Shown here in pieces: positions 42,661 to 50,124 of a stretch of DNA of 64,000 nt; the first letter of the stretch is position 1, and every line of letters begins with the position of its first letter. Position numbers and translations under genes: made by a program. The notes below the pieces were generated by a model, which was not told where the DNA came from, did no database searches, and was given only the letters and a program-made list of their open reading frames with translations. Origin of the DNA: Kitasatospora humi (GTDB lineage Bacteria > Actinomycetota > Actinomycetes > Streptomycetales > Streptomycetaceae); assembly GCF_020907985.1 (NCBI RefSeq), contig NZ_JAJJPA010000007.1, positions 177,470-241,469 of the forward strand. The letters run 5' to 3'.

Positions 42661-43821
42661 TCAGGCGAAGCGGTCGGGACGGAAGGGGGCGGTGTCCACC
42701 GGGTCGGCGGTTGACAGTCGGCGCCCGGTGAGCTGCTCGGCGATGAGCAAGCCGGTGACGGGGGCCAGGCCGATGCCGGCGCCCTCGTGACCGCAGGCGT
42801 GCAGCAGCCCGGGTGCCCGGGGGTCGGCGCCGATCGCCGGCAGGTGGTCGGGCAGGTAGGGGCGGAAGCCCCGGTAGGCGCGCAGCACCCGGACGTCGGC
42901 CAGGAAGGGGAAGAGGGCCGCCGCCTGCCGGGCCAGCCGGCCCAGCGCCGGCGCCGAGACCGTGCGGTCGAAGCCGACCCGCTCCCGGGTCGCGCCGATC
43001 AGCACGGTGCCGGACGGAGTGCCCTCGACCACGCCGGAGCTCTGCAGCGCGGCCGAGCCGCTCGCCACATCGGCCACGTAGTCGGCGGCGTAGACCTTGT
43101 GCCGCACCACCCGGGGCAGCGGCTCGGTGACCAGCACGAAGCCGCGCCGGGGCAGCACCGGCAGCTCGACGCCGGCCAGCCGGGCGATCTGGCCGCCCCA
43201 GGTGCCGGCCGCGTTGACCACTGCGCCGGCGGCCAGCTCGCGGCGGTCGGTGCGCACCCCGCGCACCGCGCCACCTGGCCCGGTGAGCAGTGCGGTGACC
43301 CGCTCGCCCAGGTGCAGGGCGGCACCCGCCCGGACGGCGGCGCGCAGCAGGTGGGCGGCGGCCAGGGCGGGCTGCACCTGGGCGTCCTCGGGGTAGTGGA
43401 AGCCGCCGGCCAGCCCGGGGGCCAGGTGCGGCTCGTACTCGGCCAGGCGGTCGGCGGTGACCTCGTGGGCGGTGACTCCGGCGGCGCGCTGCTTGGCGGC
43501 GAAGGCGGCCAGGGCCAGCTGCCCGGCCGGGTCGGCGGCCACCACCAGGCCGCCCTTGGGCTCGTACTCGAACACCGCGCCGAGTTCGTCGGCGAGCTCC
43601 TGCCAGAGCAGCGCGGAGACCTTGGCGAGTTCCAGCTCCGGGCCGGGCTGCTTGTCGGAGAGCAGCAGGTTGCCCTCTCCCGCACCGGTGGTCCCCCCTG
43701 CCACCGGGCCGCGGTCGATGACGGCGACCGAGAGCCCGGCGCGGGCGGCATAGAACGCGCAGGCGGCGCCGACGACGCCGGCACCGATCACCACGACGTC
43801 GTGGGTTGGTCTTGTGGGCAC
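42661..43821 (-). CDS. FAD-dependent D-amino acid oxidoreductase, D-hydroxyproline dehydrogenase beta-subunit-like (HcnC-like)
   Basis: The 386-residue DAO-family flavoprotein starts with a Rossmann motif (VVVIGAGVVGAACAFYAARAG). It ends with the DAO substrate/FAD signature (RAYRGFRPYLPDHLPAIG and HACGHEGAGIGLAP). It is the likely substrate-oxidising subunit, working with the two genes behind it. The GTG start has no ribosome site, and the candidate GntR operator ends only 5 bases before it, so the transcript is probably very short-leadered or leaderless. Confidence 0.88.
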   Translation of the reverse strand: MPTRPTHDVVVIGAGVVGAACAFYAARAGLSVAVIDRGPVAGGTTGAGEGNLLLSDKQPGPELELAKVSALLWQELADELGAVFEYEPKGGLVVAADPAGQLALAAFAAKQRAAGVTAHEVTADRLAEYEPHLAPGLAGGFHYPEDAQVQPALAAAHLLRAAVRAGAALHLGERVTALLTGPGGAVRGVRTDRRELAAGAVVNAAGTWGGQIARLAGVELPVLPRRGFVLVTEPLPRVVRHKVYAADYVADVASGSAALQSSGVVEGTPSGTVLIGATRERVGFDRTVSAPALGRLARQAAALFPFLADVRVLRAYRGFRPYLPDHLPAIGADPRAPGLLHACGHEGAGIGLAPVTGLLIAEQLTGRRLSTADPVDTAPFRPDRFA

Positions 43822-43825
43822 ATCA

Positions 43826-43837
43826 GTAATATGTCAC
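43826..43837 (-). promoter_or_regulatory. Candidate GntR operator GTGACATATTAC
   Basis: Third copy of GTGACATNNTAC, immediately upstream of the dehydrogenase operon start. The TATTAC part could also be the -10 hexamer region, so repressor binding would block RNA polymerase directly. Confidence 0.6.
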
Positions 43838-43931
43838 ATGGCGAACCGACCTGCCAAGAGACCCGTGCAACATCCCTGCGGAAGCGCATTTCTGCAATCT
43901 TCTGCACGCAGGCAGGCCTTCCCAAGCATCT

Positions 43932-43987
43932 ATGCGCAGACATCCCTGCACAAACGTCTCCGCACAAACGTCTCTGCGCAAACGTCG
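43932..43987. repeat. 14-bp tandem array, four units (consensus CTGCRCAAACGTCT)
   Basis: Contiguous units at 43932-43945 (most diverged), 43946-43959, 43960-43973 and 43974-43987. It lies about 110-165 bp upstream of the dehydrogenase operon and past the tatC stop. It may be a cluster of regulator sites. Confidence 0.75.
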
Positions 43988-44037
43988 GTGCCCCGGCCGC
44001 CGCAGCGACCGGGGCACCGTGGGGGCACCGGGGCACG

Positions 44038-45000
44038 TCAGGTGACGTCGTCGTCCACGTGCCCCCAGCCGTCCGCGGGACGCGCGGGCGCCGCCGAGGC
44101 GACCGGGGCCGACGAGGCCGGTTCGGGCGCGGAGGCGCCGACCACCTCGGCACCCGCCAGCGCGTCCACCGACAGGTCCAGGTGCGAGGCCTCCTCGTCG
44201 GACAGGTCGGCATCCGGGTTGTTGCGGCGCCGGCGCCGGTCGTTGAGCAGCGAGAAGCCGACCGCCACGAAGTACAGCACCCAGATCGGCGAGGCCAGGG
44301 CCAGCATGCTGACCGGGTCGGCGCTGGGCGTGGCGACGGCCGCGAAGACCGTGATGGCCATCACCATGCCGCGCCACCAGCCGAGCATCCGCTTGCCGGA
44401 GAGCACCCCGGCCATGTTGAGCATCACCAGCAGCAGCGGGAACTCGAAGGCCAGGCCGAAGACCAGCAGCATCCGGGTGGCGATGTTGAGGTAGTTCTCC
44501 ACCGGCATGATCTGCTGCGCCCCGATCGGGGTGAACGAGCCGAGCACTTCCAGGGTGGTCGGCATCAGCAGGTAGGCGCAGGTGACGCCGCCGAGGAAGA
44601 GCGGCGTGCCGAGCGTCAGGAAGGTCAGCGAGTAGCGCTTCTCGTGACTGTGCAGACCCGGTGCCACGAACGCCCACAGCTGGTAGAGCCAGATCGGCAC
44701 CGCCGCCACCAGACCCGCCAGCAGGCAGACCTTCAGGGTCAGGTTGAACGGCTGGGTGACACCGATCACCGCGATCTGCGCGCAGTGCTTGACCCCGGGC
44801 TTGGGTTGTCCGTTCGGCAGGCAGGCGGGCAGCGGGTTCATCAGGAAGTGCAGCAGCTGGTCCTTGAAGAACGCCGCCACGATGGTGCAGACCACCACCG
44901 CAAGCACCGCCTTGACCAGCCGGTTCCGCAGTTCGCGCAGATGATCGCCCAGGGACATCCGTCCGTCGGGCGTCTTCGGCGGCTTGGGAGACTTGCTCAA
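44038..45000 (-). CDS. tatC: Sec-independent (twin-arginine) translocase subunit TatC
   Basis: The 320-residue protein has six membrane helices and the TatC hallmarks: MSLGDHLRELRNRLVKA at the N-terminus, FVAPGLHSHEKRY and FGLAFEFPLLLV. TatC recognises twin-arginine signal peptides and, with TatA, exports folded proteins. A long polar, Ala/Asp-rich C-terminal tail is seen, usual for actinobacteria. The start is a TTG at 45000 with GAGG upstream. tatA lies 72 bp before it. Confidence 0.95.
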   Translation of the reverse strand: MSKSPKPPKTPDGRMSLGDHLRELRNRLVKAVLAVVVCTIVAAFFKDQLLHFLMNPLPACLPNGQPKPGVKHCAQIAVIGVTQPFNLTLKVCLLAGLVAAVPIWLYQLWAFVAPGLHSHEKRYSLTFLTLGTPLFLGGVTCAYLLMPTTLEVLGSFTPIGAQQIMPVENYLNIATRMLLVFGLAFEFPLLLVMLNMAGVLSGKRMLGWWRGMVMAITVFAAVATPSADPVSMLALASPIWVLYFVAVGFSLLNDRRRRRNNPDADLSDEEASHLDLSVDALAGAEVVGASAPEPASSAPVASAAPARPADGWGHVDDDVT

Positions 45001-45071
45001 CCCCGATCCTCAGAACTCGTTGCGACGCGGCCCGCCGGGCGGCGGCCACGGGACCATCCGGTCGAGCGCGG

Positions 45072-45332
45072 TCAGCGCTCGCGGCCGGCGGATGGCTCGG
45101 CGACCGGCCGGGCAGTGGTGCTGTCACCGGGCGCGGCCTTGATGAGCCGGGCCGGTCCGGCGTCCGCCGCGGGGGCGGCCTCCCGGTTGTACTCCTCACG
45201 CAGCGCGGCGGTCTCGGCCTTGAGGATGCGCATCGACCGCCCCGCGGACCGGGCGAGGTCGGGCAGCCGCTTGGCGCCGAAGAAGATCGCCGCCATCGCG
45301 ATGATGATGAGGAAAGCCAGGACTCTGCCCAT
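45072..45332 (-). CDS. tatA: Twin-arginine translocase subunit TatA/TatE
   Basis: The 86-residue protein has a single N-terminal helix (VLAFLIIIAMAAIFFGAKRLPDLARSAGRS) with the conserved FGxxxLP hinge and an amphipathic helix, then an acidic/polar tail. It forms the pore-like component with TatC. It is in the usual actinobacterial order downstream of pafB-pafC and upstream of tatC. Confidence 0.94.
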   Translation of the reverse strand: MGRVLAFLIIIAMAAIFFGAKRLPDLARSAGRSMRILKAETAALREEYNREAAPAADAGPARLIKAAPGDSTTARPVAEPSAGRER

Positions 45333-45458
45333 GGGCGACTACCTACTTCCGGACGAGAGCTGCACCGAGGCCACAGCAGAGCCTAACCCGCGCGCCTCGG
45401 CGGCAGGAGACCCCCGGTGGTCACCAGCAGGTGAAGTCGCGGGATCGACGGCTGCCGT

Positions 45459-45635
45459 TCACCGGGCGGCGGCGGACGCCGAGAGCTCCTCGGCCGCGCT
45501 CGCCAGCGCCCGTGAGGCCGCGTCGACCTGCCGGGCCAGCCCCCGCACGTTCACCCACACCCGCATCGCGAGCACGCCCAGCACCAGCAGGCCCACGGTG
45601 GCCAGGCCGACCACCGCCAGCAGAACCCAGGTCAT
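45459..45635 (-). CDS. Small single-helix membrane protein (58 aa)
   Basis: An ATG at 45635 behind GAGGTGACGGGAC opens a 58-residue frame: one hydrophobic helix (WVLLAVVGLATVGLLVLGVL) followed by a charged helix (RQVDAASRALASAAEELSAS) ending at a TGA at 45459-45461. The zinc-ribbon gene's stop lies 6 bp upstream, so it belongs to the pafB-pafC-tat operon. No function is known to me. The helix-plus-amphipathic-tail shape resembles TatA/B-like or DUF948-like small proteins. Confidence 0.7.
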   Translation of the reverse strand: MTWVLLAVVGLATVGLLVLGVLAMRVWVNVRGLARQVDAASRALASAAEELSASAAAR

Positions 45636-45641
45636 GTCCCG

Positions 45642-45893
45642 TCACCTCTCGATCGGCACGAGCCGCATCGTTGACACTCCGGCGCGGGTCAGCGCCTCGA
45701 CGATCTTCTCTCCGGCCGGCTTGCGCACCGCGGCGCCGCACTCCGGACAGGTGAAGCCGTAGAAGGTGCGCTCCTTGGTGGCGCCCAGCGCCAGCCGGAA
45801 CGCCCCCACCGGCAGCTCCACCTTCTCCCGGCACTGCGAGCAGTAGACCTTGAACCTGGTCCCCGCTTCGCCCGCCGCGTCCTCCTCGGTCAC
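45642..45893 (-). CDS. Small zinc-ribbon protein of the pafBC-tat operon
   Basis: The 83-residue protein starts with a GTG that overlaps the pafC stop (GTGA). Four cysteines in two pairs (Cys18/Cys21 in YCSQC, Cys49/Cys52 in FTCPEC) form a probable zinc ribbon. It is followed directly by the 58-residue membrane protein. The function is unknown; translational coupling to pafC suggests a linked role. Confidence 0.75.
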   Translation of the reverse strand: MTEEDAAGEAGTRFKVYCSQCREKVELPVGAFRLALGATKERTFYGFTCPECGAAVRKPAGEKIVEALTRAGVSTMRLVPIER

Positions 45894-46843
45894 TCGGCGG
45901 CCTCGTAGCCCGCCAGCGCCGCCCGGGCCGCCGCGCGCGCCTGCTCGGCCAGCGGCGCGGGCCGGACGATCCGCCCGTCGGCGCCGAGGCGCAGCGCCAG
46001 GGTGCGCAGTCCGGACGGGTCGGAGCTGCGCAGGGTGATCCGCAGCCCGCCGTCGGGCAGTTCCTCCGCCGTGTCGTGGGTGTAGTACTCGGCCACCCAG
46101 CGCCCGCCGGGGCCGACCTCCACCACCACCTCGGGGTCGTCCGCCGCCGGGTTCACCAGCCCCTGGGAGAGGTCCCGCGGCTCCAGCCGGGGCGGGTCCG
46201 CGGGCTCGTCCAGCACCTTGATCTCGGCCACCCGGTCCAGCCGGAAGAGCCGGCGGTCCTCCGAGGTGCGGCACCAGCCGTCCAGGTAGGTGTGGCCCTC
46301 GGTGAGCAGCCGGATCGGGTCCACCTCGCGCTCGGTCATGCCGCCGCGCCCGTGCGAGTAGTAGCGCAGCCAGATGCGGCGGCCCTCGCTGAGCGCCCGG
46401 TCGATGTCGGCGAAGACCTGGCCCTCGGCCTCGAAGGTCACCCCGACCCGGGCACTGCCCTCGGCGGTCTCCCCCGCCGCGTTCTCGATCTTGACGACCG
46501 CGCGGGTGAGCGCCTGCCGGTCGCGGTCCCGCAACCCGGGCAGCGAGGCCACGGCGCGGGCGGCGACCAGCAGTGCGGTGGCCTCGTCGGCGGCCAGCCG
46601 CAGCGGCTGGGCCACGTCGTCGACGTTGTGCCACCAGATCCGCTCGCCGTCGGTGTCGATGTCCAGCAGGTCGCCGCCGCGGAAGCTGGTGCCGCACATC
46701 GGCAGCACGTTGAGGTCGGCGATCAGCTCCCGCTCGCTGATCCCGAAGGCCCGGGCCACCTCGGCGACTTCGGCGCCGGGCCGCTCGCGCAGGTAGGTGA
46801 CCAGCGAGAGCATCCGCCGGGTCTGGTCGATCGCGTTGCTCAT
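45890..46843 (-). CDS. pafC: WYL-domain transcriptional activator PafC
   Basis: The 317-residue protein has an N-terminal winged helix (MLSLVTYLRERPGAEVAEVARAFGISERELIADLNVL) and a WYL domain (RRIWLRYYSHGRG, REVDPIRLLTEGHTYLDGWCR). A C-terminal WCX region follows. In mycobacteria PafB and PafC act together to activate the RecA-independent DNA damage response, and they take their name from the Pup ligase gene pafA. Here pafA is separate, about 4 kb away. Confidence 0.9.
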   Translation of the reverse strand: MSNAIDQTRRMLSLVTYLRERPGAEVAEVARAFGISERELIADLNVLPMCGTSFRGGDLLDIDTDGERIWWHNVDDVAQPLRLAADEATALLVAARAVASLPGLRDRDRQALTRAVVKIENAAGETAEGSARVGVTFEAEGQVFADIDRALSEGRRIWLRYYSHGRGGMTEREVDPIRLLTEGHTYLDGWCRTSEDRRLFRLDRVAEIKVLDEPADPPRLEPRDLSQGLVNPAADDPEVVVEVGPGGRWVAEYYTHDTAEELPDGGLRITLRSSDPSGLRTLALRLGADGRIVRPAPLAEQARAAARAALAGYEAAE

Positions 46844-46943
46844 GCGGCCGCCTCGCTTCGCTCGTCAGGCGCTTCGCACAATGCGCACCTTCTCGTGATC
46901 CTTCCCCAGCCTCCGGCCGGGGCCGCCGCCGTGCTTCGCCCGC

Positions 46944-47939
46944 TCATGCCTGCTCCCCCTCGACAACGCCTGCCCGCACGGCGGGTCCGGCCACCGCGCG
47001 CAGCCGCTCGATCAGCTCGGCACGCAGTTCCTGCGGCGCCAGCACCACCACGTCAGCACCGTACTCGGACAGGTCCGCGGCCAGGCCGCGCCCGTACGGA
47101 ATCTCCAACTCGTCCCATTCGCAGTCGACTTGACGCTGGGCAAGCGCCTTGGCGCGCAACGGGTAGGCGGAACCGCCGCGCACCTTCACGGTGGCCGTGG
47201 CGGTCGCCCCCTCCCCGGCGAACCGGGCCACCGTGGCGCGCACGTCCACGTGCTCGGGCACCGGCGCGGTGAACGCGCCCTGCCGGGACCGCACCTTGCC
47301 CGCGATCCGGCTCAGCCGGAACACCCGGGAGGCGCCGCGGTCCCGGTCCCAGCCGGCCAGGTACCAGTGGCCGCGCCAGCACTCCAGCGCCCAGGGCTCC
47401 ACCGACCGCGGCTCCACCACCGCGGCACCCGCCTTGCGGTAGTCGAAGCTCACCGGCCGCCGGTCCCGCGCCGCCAGCAGCAGCGGCTCGAACGCGGCCT
47501 CCCGCACCGGGATGTAGGGCTCCAGCGCGGTGCCCGCCGGTGCCTCGGTGTAGGGCACCCCGGCGGCCCGCAGCTTCTGCAGCGCGCCACTGGCCGCGCC
47601 GGACAGCCGGGCCTGCTGCCAGACCTTGGCAGCCAGGCTCAGCGCGGCCGCCTCCTCGGCGTCCAGCGCGATCTCCGGCAGCCGGTTGCGGTCCGGGCGG
47701 GCGAGGTAGCCGGCCTCGCCGTCCAGGGTGTTCTCGTCGACGTCGATCACCAGCCCGAGCTCGCGCAGATCGTCCTTGTCCCGCTCGAACATGCGGTTGA
47801 AGGCGTCCTCGCTGCCCTGCGCCCAGGCCTCCCGGTAGGCCTCGATGGACTCCCGCAGCTCCCGCTTGGAGAGCGGTCGTCTGGTGTTCATCAGGCACAG
47901 GGCGAGATTCATCAGCCGCTCTGCCTTGGCGATCGCCAT
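46944..47939 (-). CDS. pafB: WYL-domain transcriptional activator PafB
   Basis: The 331-residue protein starts MAIAKAERLMNLALCLMNTRRPLSKRELRE, an HTH typical of PafB. It has a WYL domain (RRPVSFDYRKAGAAVVEPRSVEPWALECWRGHWYLAGWDRDRGASR) and a WCX tail. ATG 47939 is preferred to an in-frame start at 48050. It pairs with PafC in the DNA damage response and lies 100 bp upstream of it. Confidence 0.9.
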   Translation of the reverse strand: MAIAKAERLMNLALCLMNTRRPLSKRELRESIEAYREAWAQGSEDAFNRMFERDKDDLRELGLVIDVDENTLDGEAGYLARPDRNRLPEIALDAEEAAALSLAAKVWQQARLSGAASGALQKLRAAGVPYTEAPAGTALEPYIPVREAAFEPLLLAARDRRPVSFDYRKAGAAVVEPRSVEPWALECWRGHWYLAGWDRDRGASRVFRLSRIAGKVRSRQGAFTAPVPEHVDVRATVARFAGEGATATATVKVRGGSAYPLRAKALAQRQVDCEWDELEIPYGRGLAADLSEYGADVVVLAPQELRAELIERLRAVAGPAVRAGVVEGEQA

Positions 47940-48100
47940 CGCTGACCCTTCATAGTCGACCCGTACCGGTGACCCCGGCGGCCTCGACCGTACCGGTAGC
48001 GGGACCCGCGGCGAAAGCCGAGGCGGCGGCACCGGGCTCGCACCCGCCACCGCCGCCCCGCGACCGGTCGGGATCCGGTCGGACCGTCAGACCGGAACGG

Positions 48101-48475
48101 TCAGACGTTGATCAGGTCGACCACGAAGATCAGGGTCGAACCCGCCGGGATCAGCGGGCTCGGCGACTGGTTGCCGTAGGCCTTGTGGGCGGGGATGACC
48201 AGCTTGCGGCGGCCGCCGACCTTCATGCCCTGGACGCCCTCGTCCCAGCCCTTGATGACCCGGCCCTTGCCCAGCGGGAACTTGAAGGTCTGGCCGCGGT
48301 TCCAGGAGGCGTCGAACTCCTCGCCGGTCTCGAAGGTGACACCCGCGTAGTGCACCTCGACCATGTCGCCGGCCTTGGCCTCGGCGCCGGTGCCGACCTC
48401 GATGTCGGTGATCTCCAGCTCCTTCGGGGCCGGGCCCTCGGGGAAGTCGATCTCCGGCTTGGTCTTCTGGCTCAC
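48101..48475 (-). CDS. FKBP-type peptidyl-prolyl isomerase, cytoplasmic
   Basis: The 124-residue single-domain FKBP has VEVHYAGVTFETGEEFDASW, GKGRVIKGWDEGVQGMKVGGRRKLVIP and STLIFVVDLINV, so the active site looks intact. It catalyses cis-trans isomerisation of prolyl bonds. The GTG start has GAGG 5 bases upstream. It is the first of three FKBP genes in a row on this strand. Confidence 0.93.
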   Translation of the reverse strand: MSQKTKPEIDFPEGPAPKELEITDIEVGTGAEAKAGDMVEVHYAGVTFETGEEFDASWNRGQTFKFPLGKGRVIKGWDEGVQGMKVGGRRKLVIPAHKAYGNQSPSPLIPAGSTLIFVVDLINV

Positions 48476-48644
48476 AACTGCCTCATCTCATCGTCACTAC
48501 AACAACAGGACGGCGGACCTCCGCCGGTAAGGCTCCCTCGGGAACCACCGTACGGCCGTCCGCCGCCCACATTGATCAGACCCGGCTGGGGTACCCCCTT
48601 CCGAAGGATGGGGCGGGTCGCCCGGCCGGTCGGCCCCTATCTTG

Positions 48645-49970
48645 TCATCCCTGGGGCGGCTGGCCGATCCCGGCGTCCAGGATGTCCACCACGAAGGTCA
48701 GCGAGGCGTTGGCCGGAATGTTGCTGCCCTGCGGCGGGTTCGCGCCGTAGGCCTGGGCCGCCGGGATCTCCAGCTCGATCCGGCTGCCGACGTTCTGGCC
48801 CGCCACGCCCTTGTCCCAGCCCTGGATCACGTTGCCGCCGCCGACCACGAAGCCGAACGCGGTCTTCTTGTCCAGCGAGGAGTCGAACTCCTTGCCGTCC
48901 TTCAGGGTCACGCCGGTGTACTGCACGATCACCAGCTCGCCGTTCTCGACCTTGGGACCCTTGCCCTGGATCAGCACCGCGGTCTTCAGGTCGCTCGGAT
49001 CGGCCGCGTTCGCCGGCGGGGTGATGGTGTCGGCCTTGCCGTCGCCGTTCACCTTGACCGCCGCGAAGTCGGCCGGCGGCGGCGTCACGTCGCCGCTCAC
49101 CCGGGCGCCCGGCGAGTTCACCCGCTGGATGTCGATCACGATCACCATGTCGTCCTTCGGCCCCAGGCCCATCTTCGGGTTGCCCTGGTCGCCGAAGCCG
49201 GCCGCCGGCGGGGCCACCACCAGCAGCCTGGTGCCCGCCTTCTGGCCCATCACCGAGGAATCCAGGGCCGGGATCAGGTTGCCCAGGCCCGCCTGGAACA
49301 GCTGCGGCTTGCCCTGGTCCTGGTCGTAGGTGCCCGGGATGTCCTTGCCGGTCGTCCAGTCCTTGGCGGTGTAGGTGGCCGAGATCCAGTCGCCCTTGTT
49401 GACCTTGGCGCCGTCGCCCTGGCTCAACGGCTTCACCACGAAGGAGCCGTCCGACTTCTGCGAGGGCAGCGTGATGTCCGCCTTCTTGCCGAAGTCACCG
49501 GAGACCTGCGGCAGCACCTTGGCGTCCGTCTTGATCGGCGGCACCGGGTCCTTGGTCGGGGTCTGGCTCGGCTGGCTGGTCGCGGAGTCCGCGGCCGTGC
49601 TCTTGGAGTCACTGCCCTTGTTCACCACGTAGAGACCGATGCCGCTGCCGACCAGCAGCACCGCCAGCACCACGCCCAGCACCACACCGAGCTTCCCGCC
49701 GCTGCCCACGTTCTCGTAGTCGGCCTCGGAGGTCGTCTGCTGCTTGCGCACCGTCGACGCGAAGACCTGCGGCTCGTCCGACTTCGGGGCGGCCGGGCCC
49801 GGCACGTCCGTTCCCGGCTCCGACCAGCCCGCCTGTTGGGCGAGAATCGCCGGCGGAACCACGATCGACTCGCGCCCCGCGATCGATGCCCCGGGCCCTG
49901 AGACCACCGGGTCGGCGAGCGGCCCGCTCGGGCTGTCGGCCTCGGTCGGGTCCGACGGATTCTCAGCCAT
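48645..49970 (-). CDS. Membrane-anchored double-domain FKBP-type isomerase
   Basis: The 441-residue protein has a long cytoplasmic N-terminus, one membrane helix (LGVVLGVVLAVLLVGSGIGLYVV, about residues 94-116) and two extracytoplasmic FKBP-like domains. The second (VIVQYTGVTLKDGKEFDSS, NVIQGWDKGVAGQNVGSRIELEIP) looks active. The first (ISATYTAKDWTTGKDIPGTY, NLIPALDSSVMGQKAGTRLLVVAP) has lost part of the usual active-site residues. It probably assists folding of exported proteins. Confidence 0.9.
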   Translation of the reverse strand: MAENPSDPTEADSPSGPLADPVVSGPGASIAGRESIVVPPAILAQQAGWSEPGTDVPGPAAPKSDEPQVFASTVRKQQTTSEADYENVGSGGKLGVVLGVVLAVLLVGSGIGLYVVNKGSDSKSTAADSATSQPSQTPTKDPVPPIKTDAKVLPQVSGDFGKKADITLPSQKSDGSFVVKPLSQGDGAKVNKGDWISATYTAKDWTTGKDIPGTYDQDQGKPQLFQAGLGNLIPALDSSVMGQKAGTRLLVVAPPAAGFGDQGNPKMGLGPKDDMVIVIDIQRVNSPGARVSGDVTPPPADFAAVKVNGDGKADTITPPANAADPSDLKTAVLIQGKGPKVENGELVIVQYTGVTLKDGKEFDSSLDKKTAFGFVVGGGNVIQGWDKGVAGQNVGSRIELEIPAAQAYGANPPQGSNIPANASLTFVVDILDAGIGQPPQG

Positions 49971-50041
49971 TTCTCCCCATCCTCGCCATTTGGATCACTG
50001 AACGCCGTGCGAATCGCCAGCAGTATGGCAGCTTGCCATGA

Positions 50042-50088
50042 GGGCGGGCACTCATCAGGTGTTCATGACACACCAGGAGTACCCGCCC
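50042..50088 (-). terminator. Terminator after the FKBP lipoprotein gene
   Basis: A 12-bp stem with one mismatch (50042-50053 with 50077-50088) encloses a second short stem. It lies 37 bases past the stop at 50125. Confidence 0.5.
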
Positions 50089-50124
50089 GCGTGACAGCTC
50101 GCGCACCACGGTGGACGTCCGCGG

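Noticed and set aside
35047..43821. The cluster as proline (not hydroxyproline) catabolism
   Set aside because: The DapA-family deaminase, 4-hydroxyproline epimerase signature and semialdehyde dehydrogenase together fit hydroxyproline; no PutA-type proline dehydrogenase is present.
43932..43987. 14-bp array as a CRISPR or attachment site
   Set aside because: Units are too short and contiguous; no integrase, tRNA or cas gene is present.
42787..45762. 991-codon plus-strand frame across the dehydrogenase and tat genes
   Set aside because: It is antisense to at least three recognisable genes and has no domain; it reflects high GC only.
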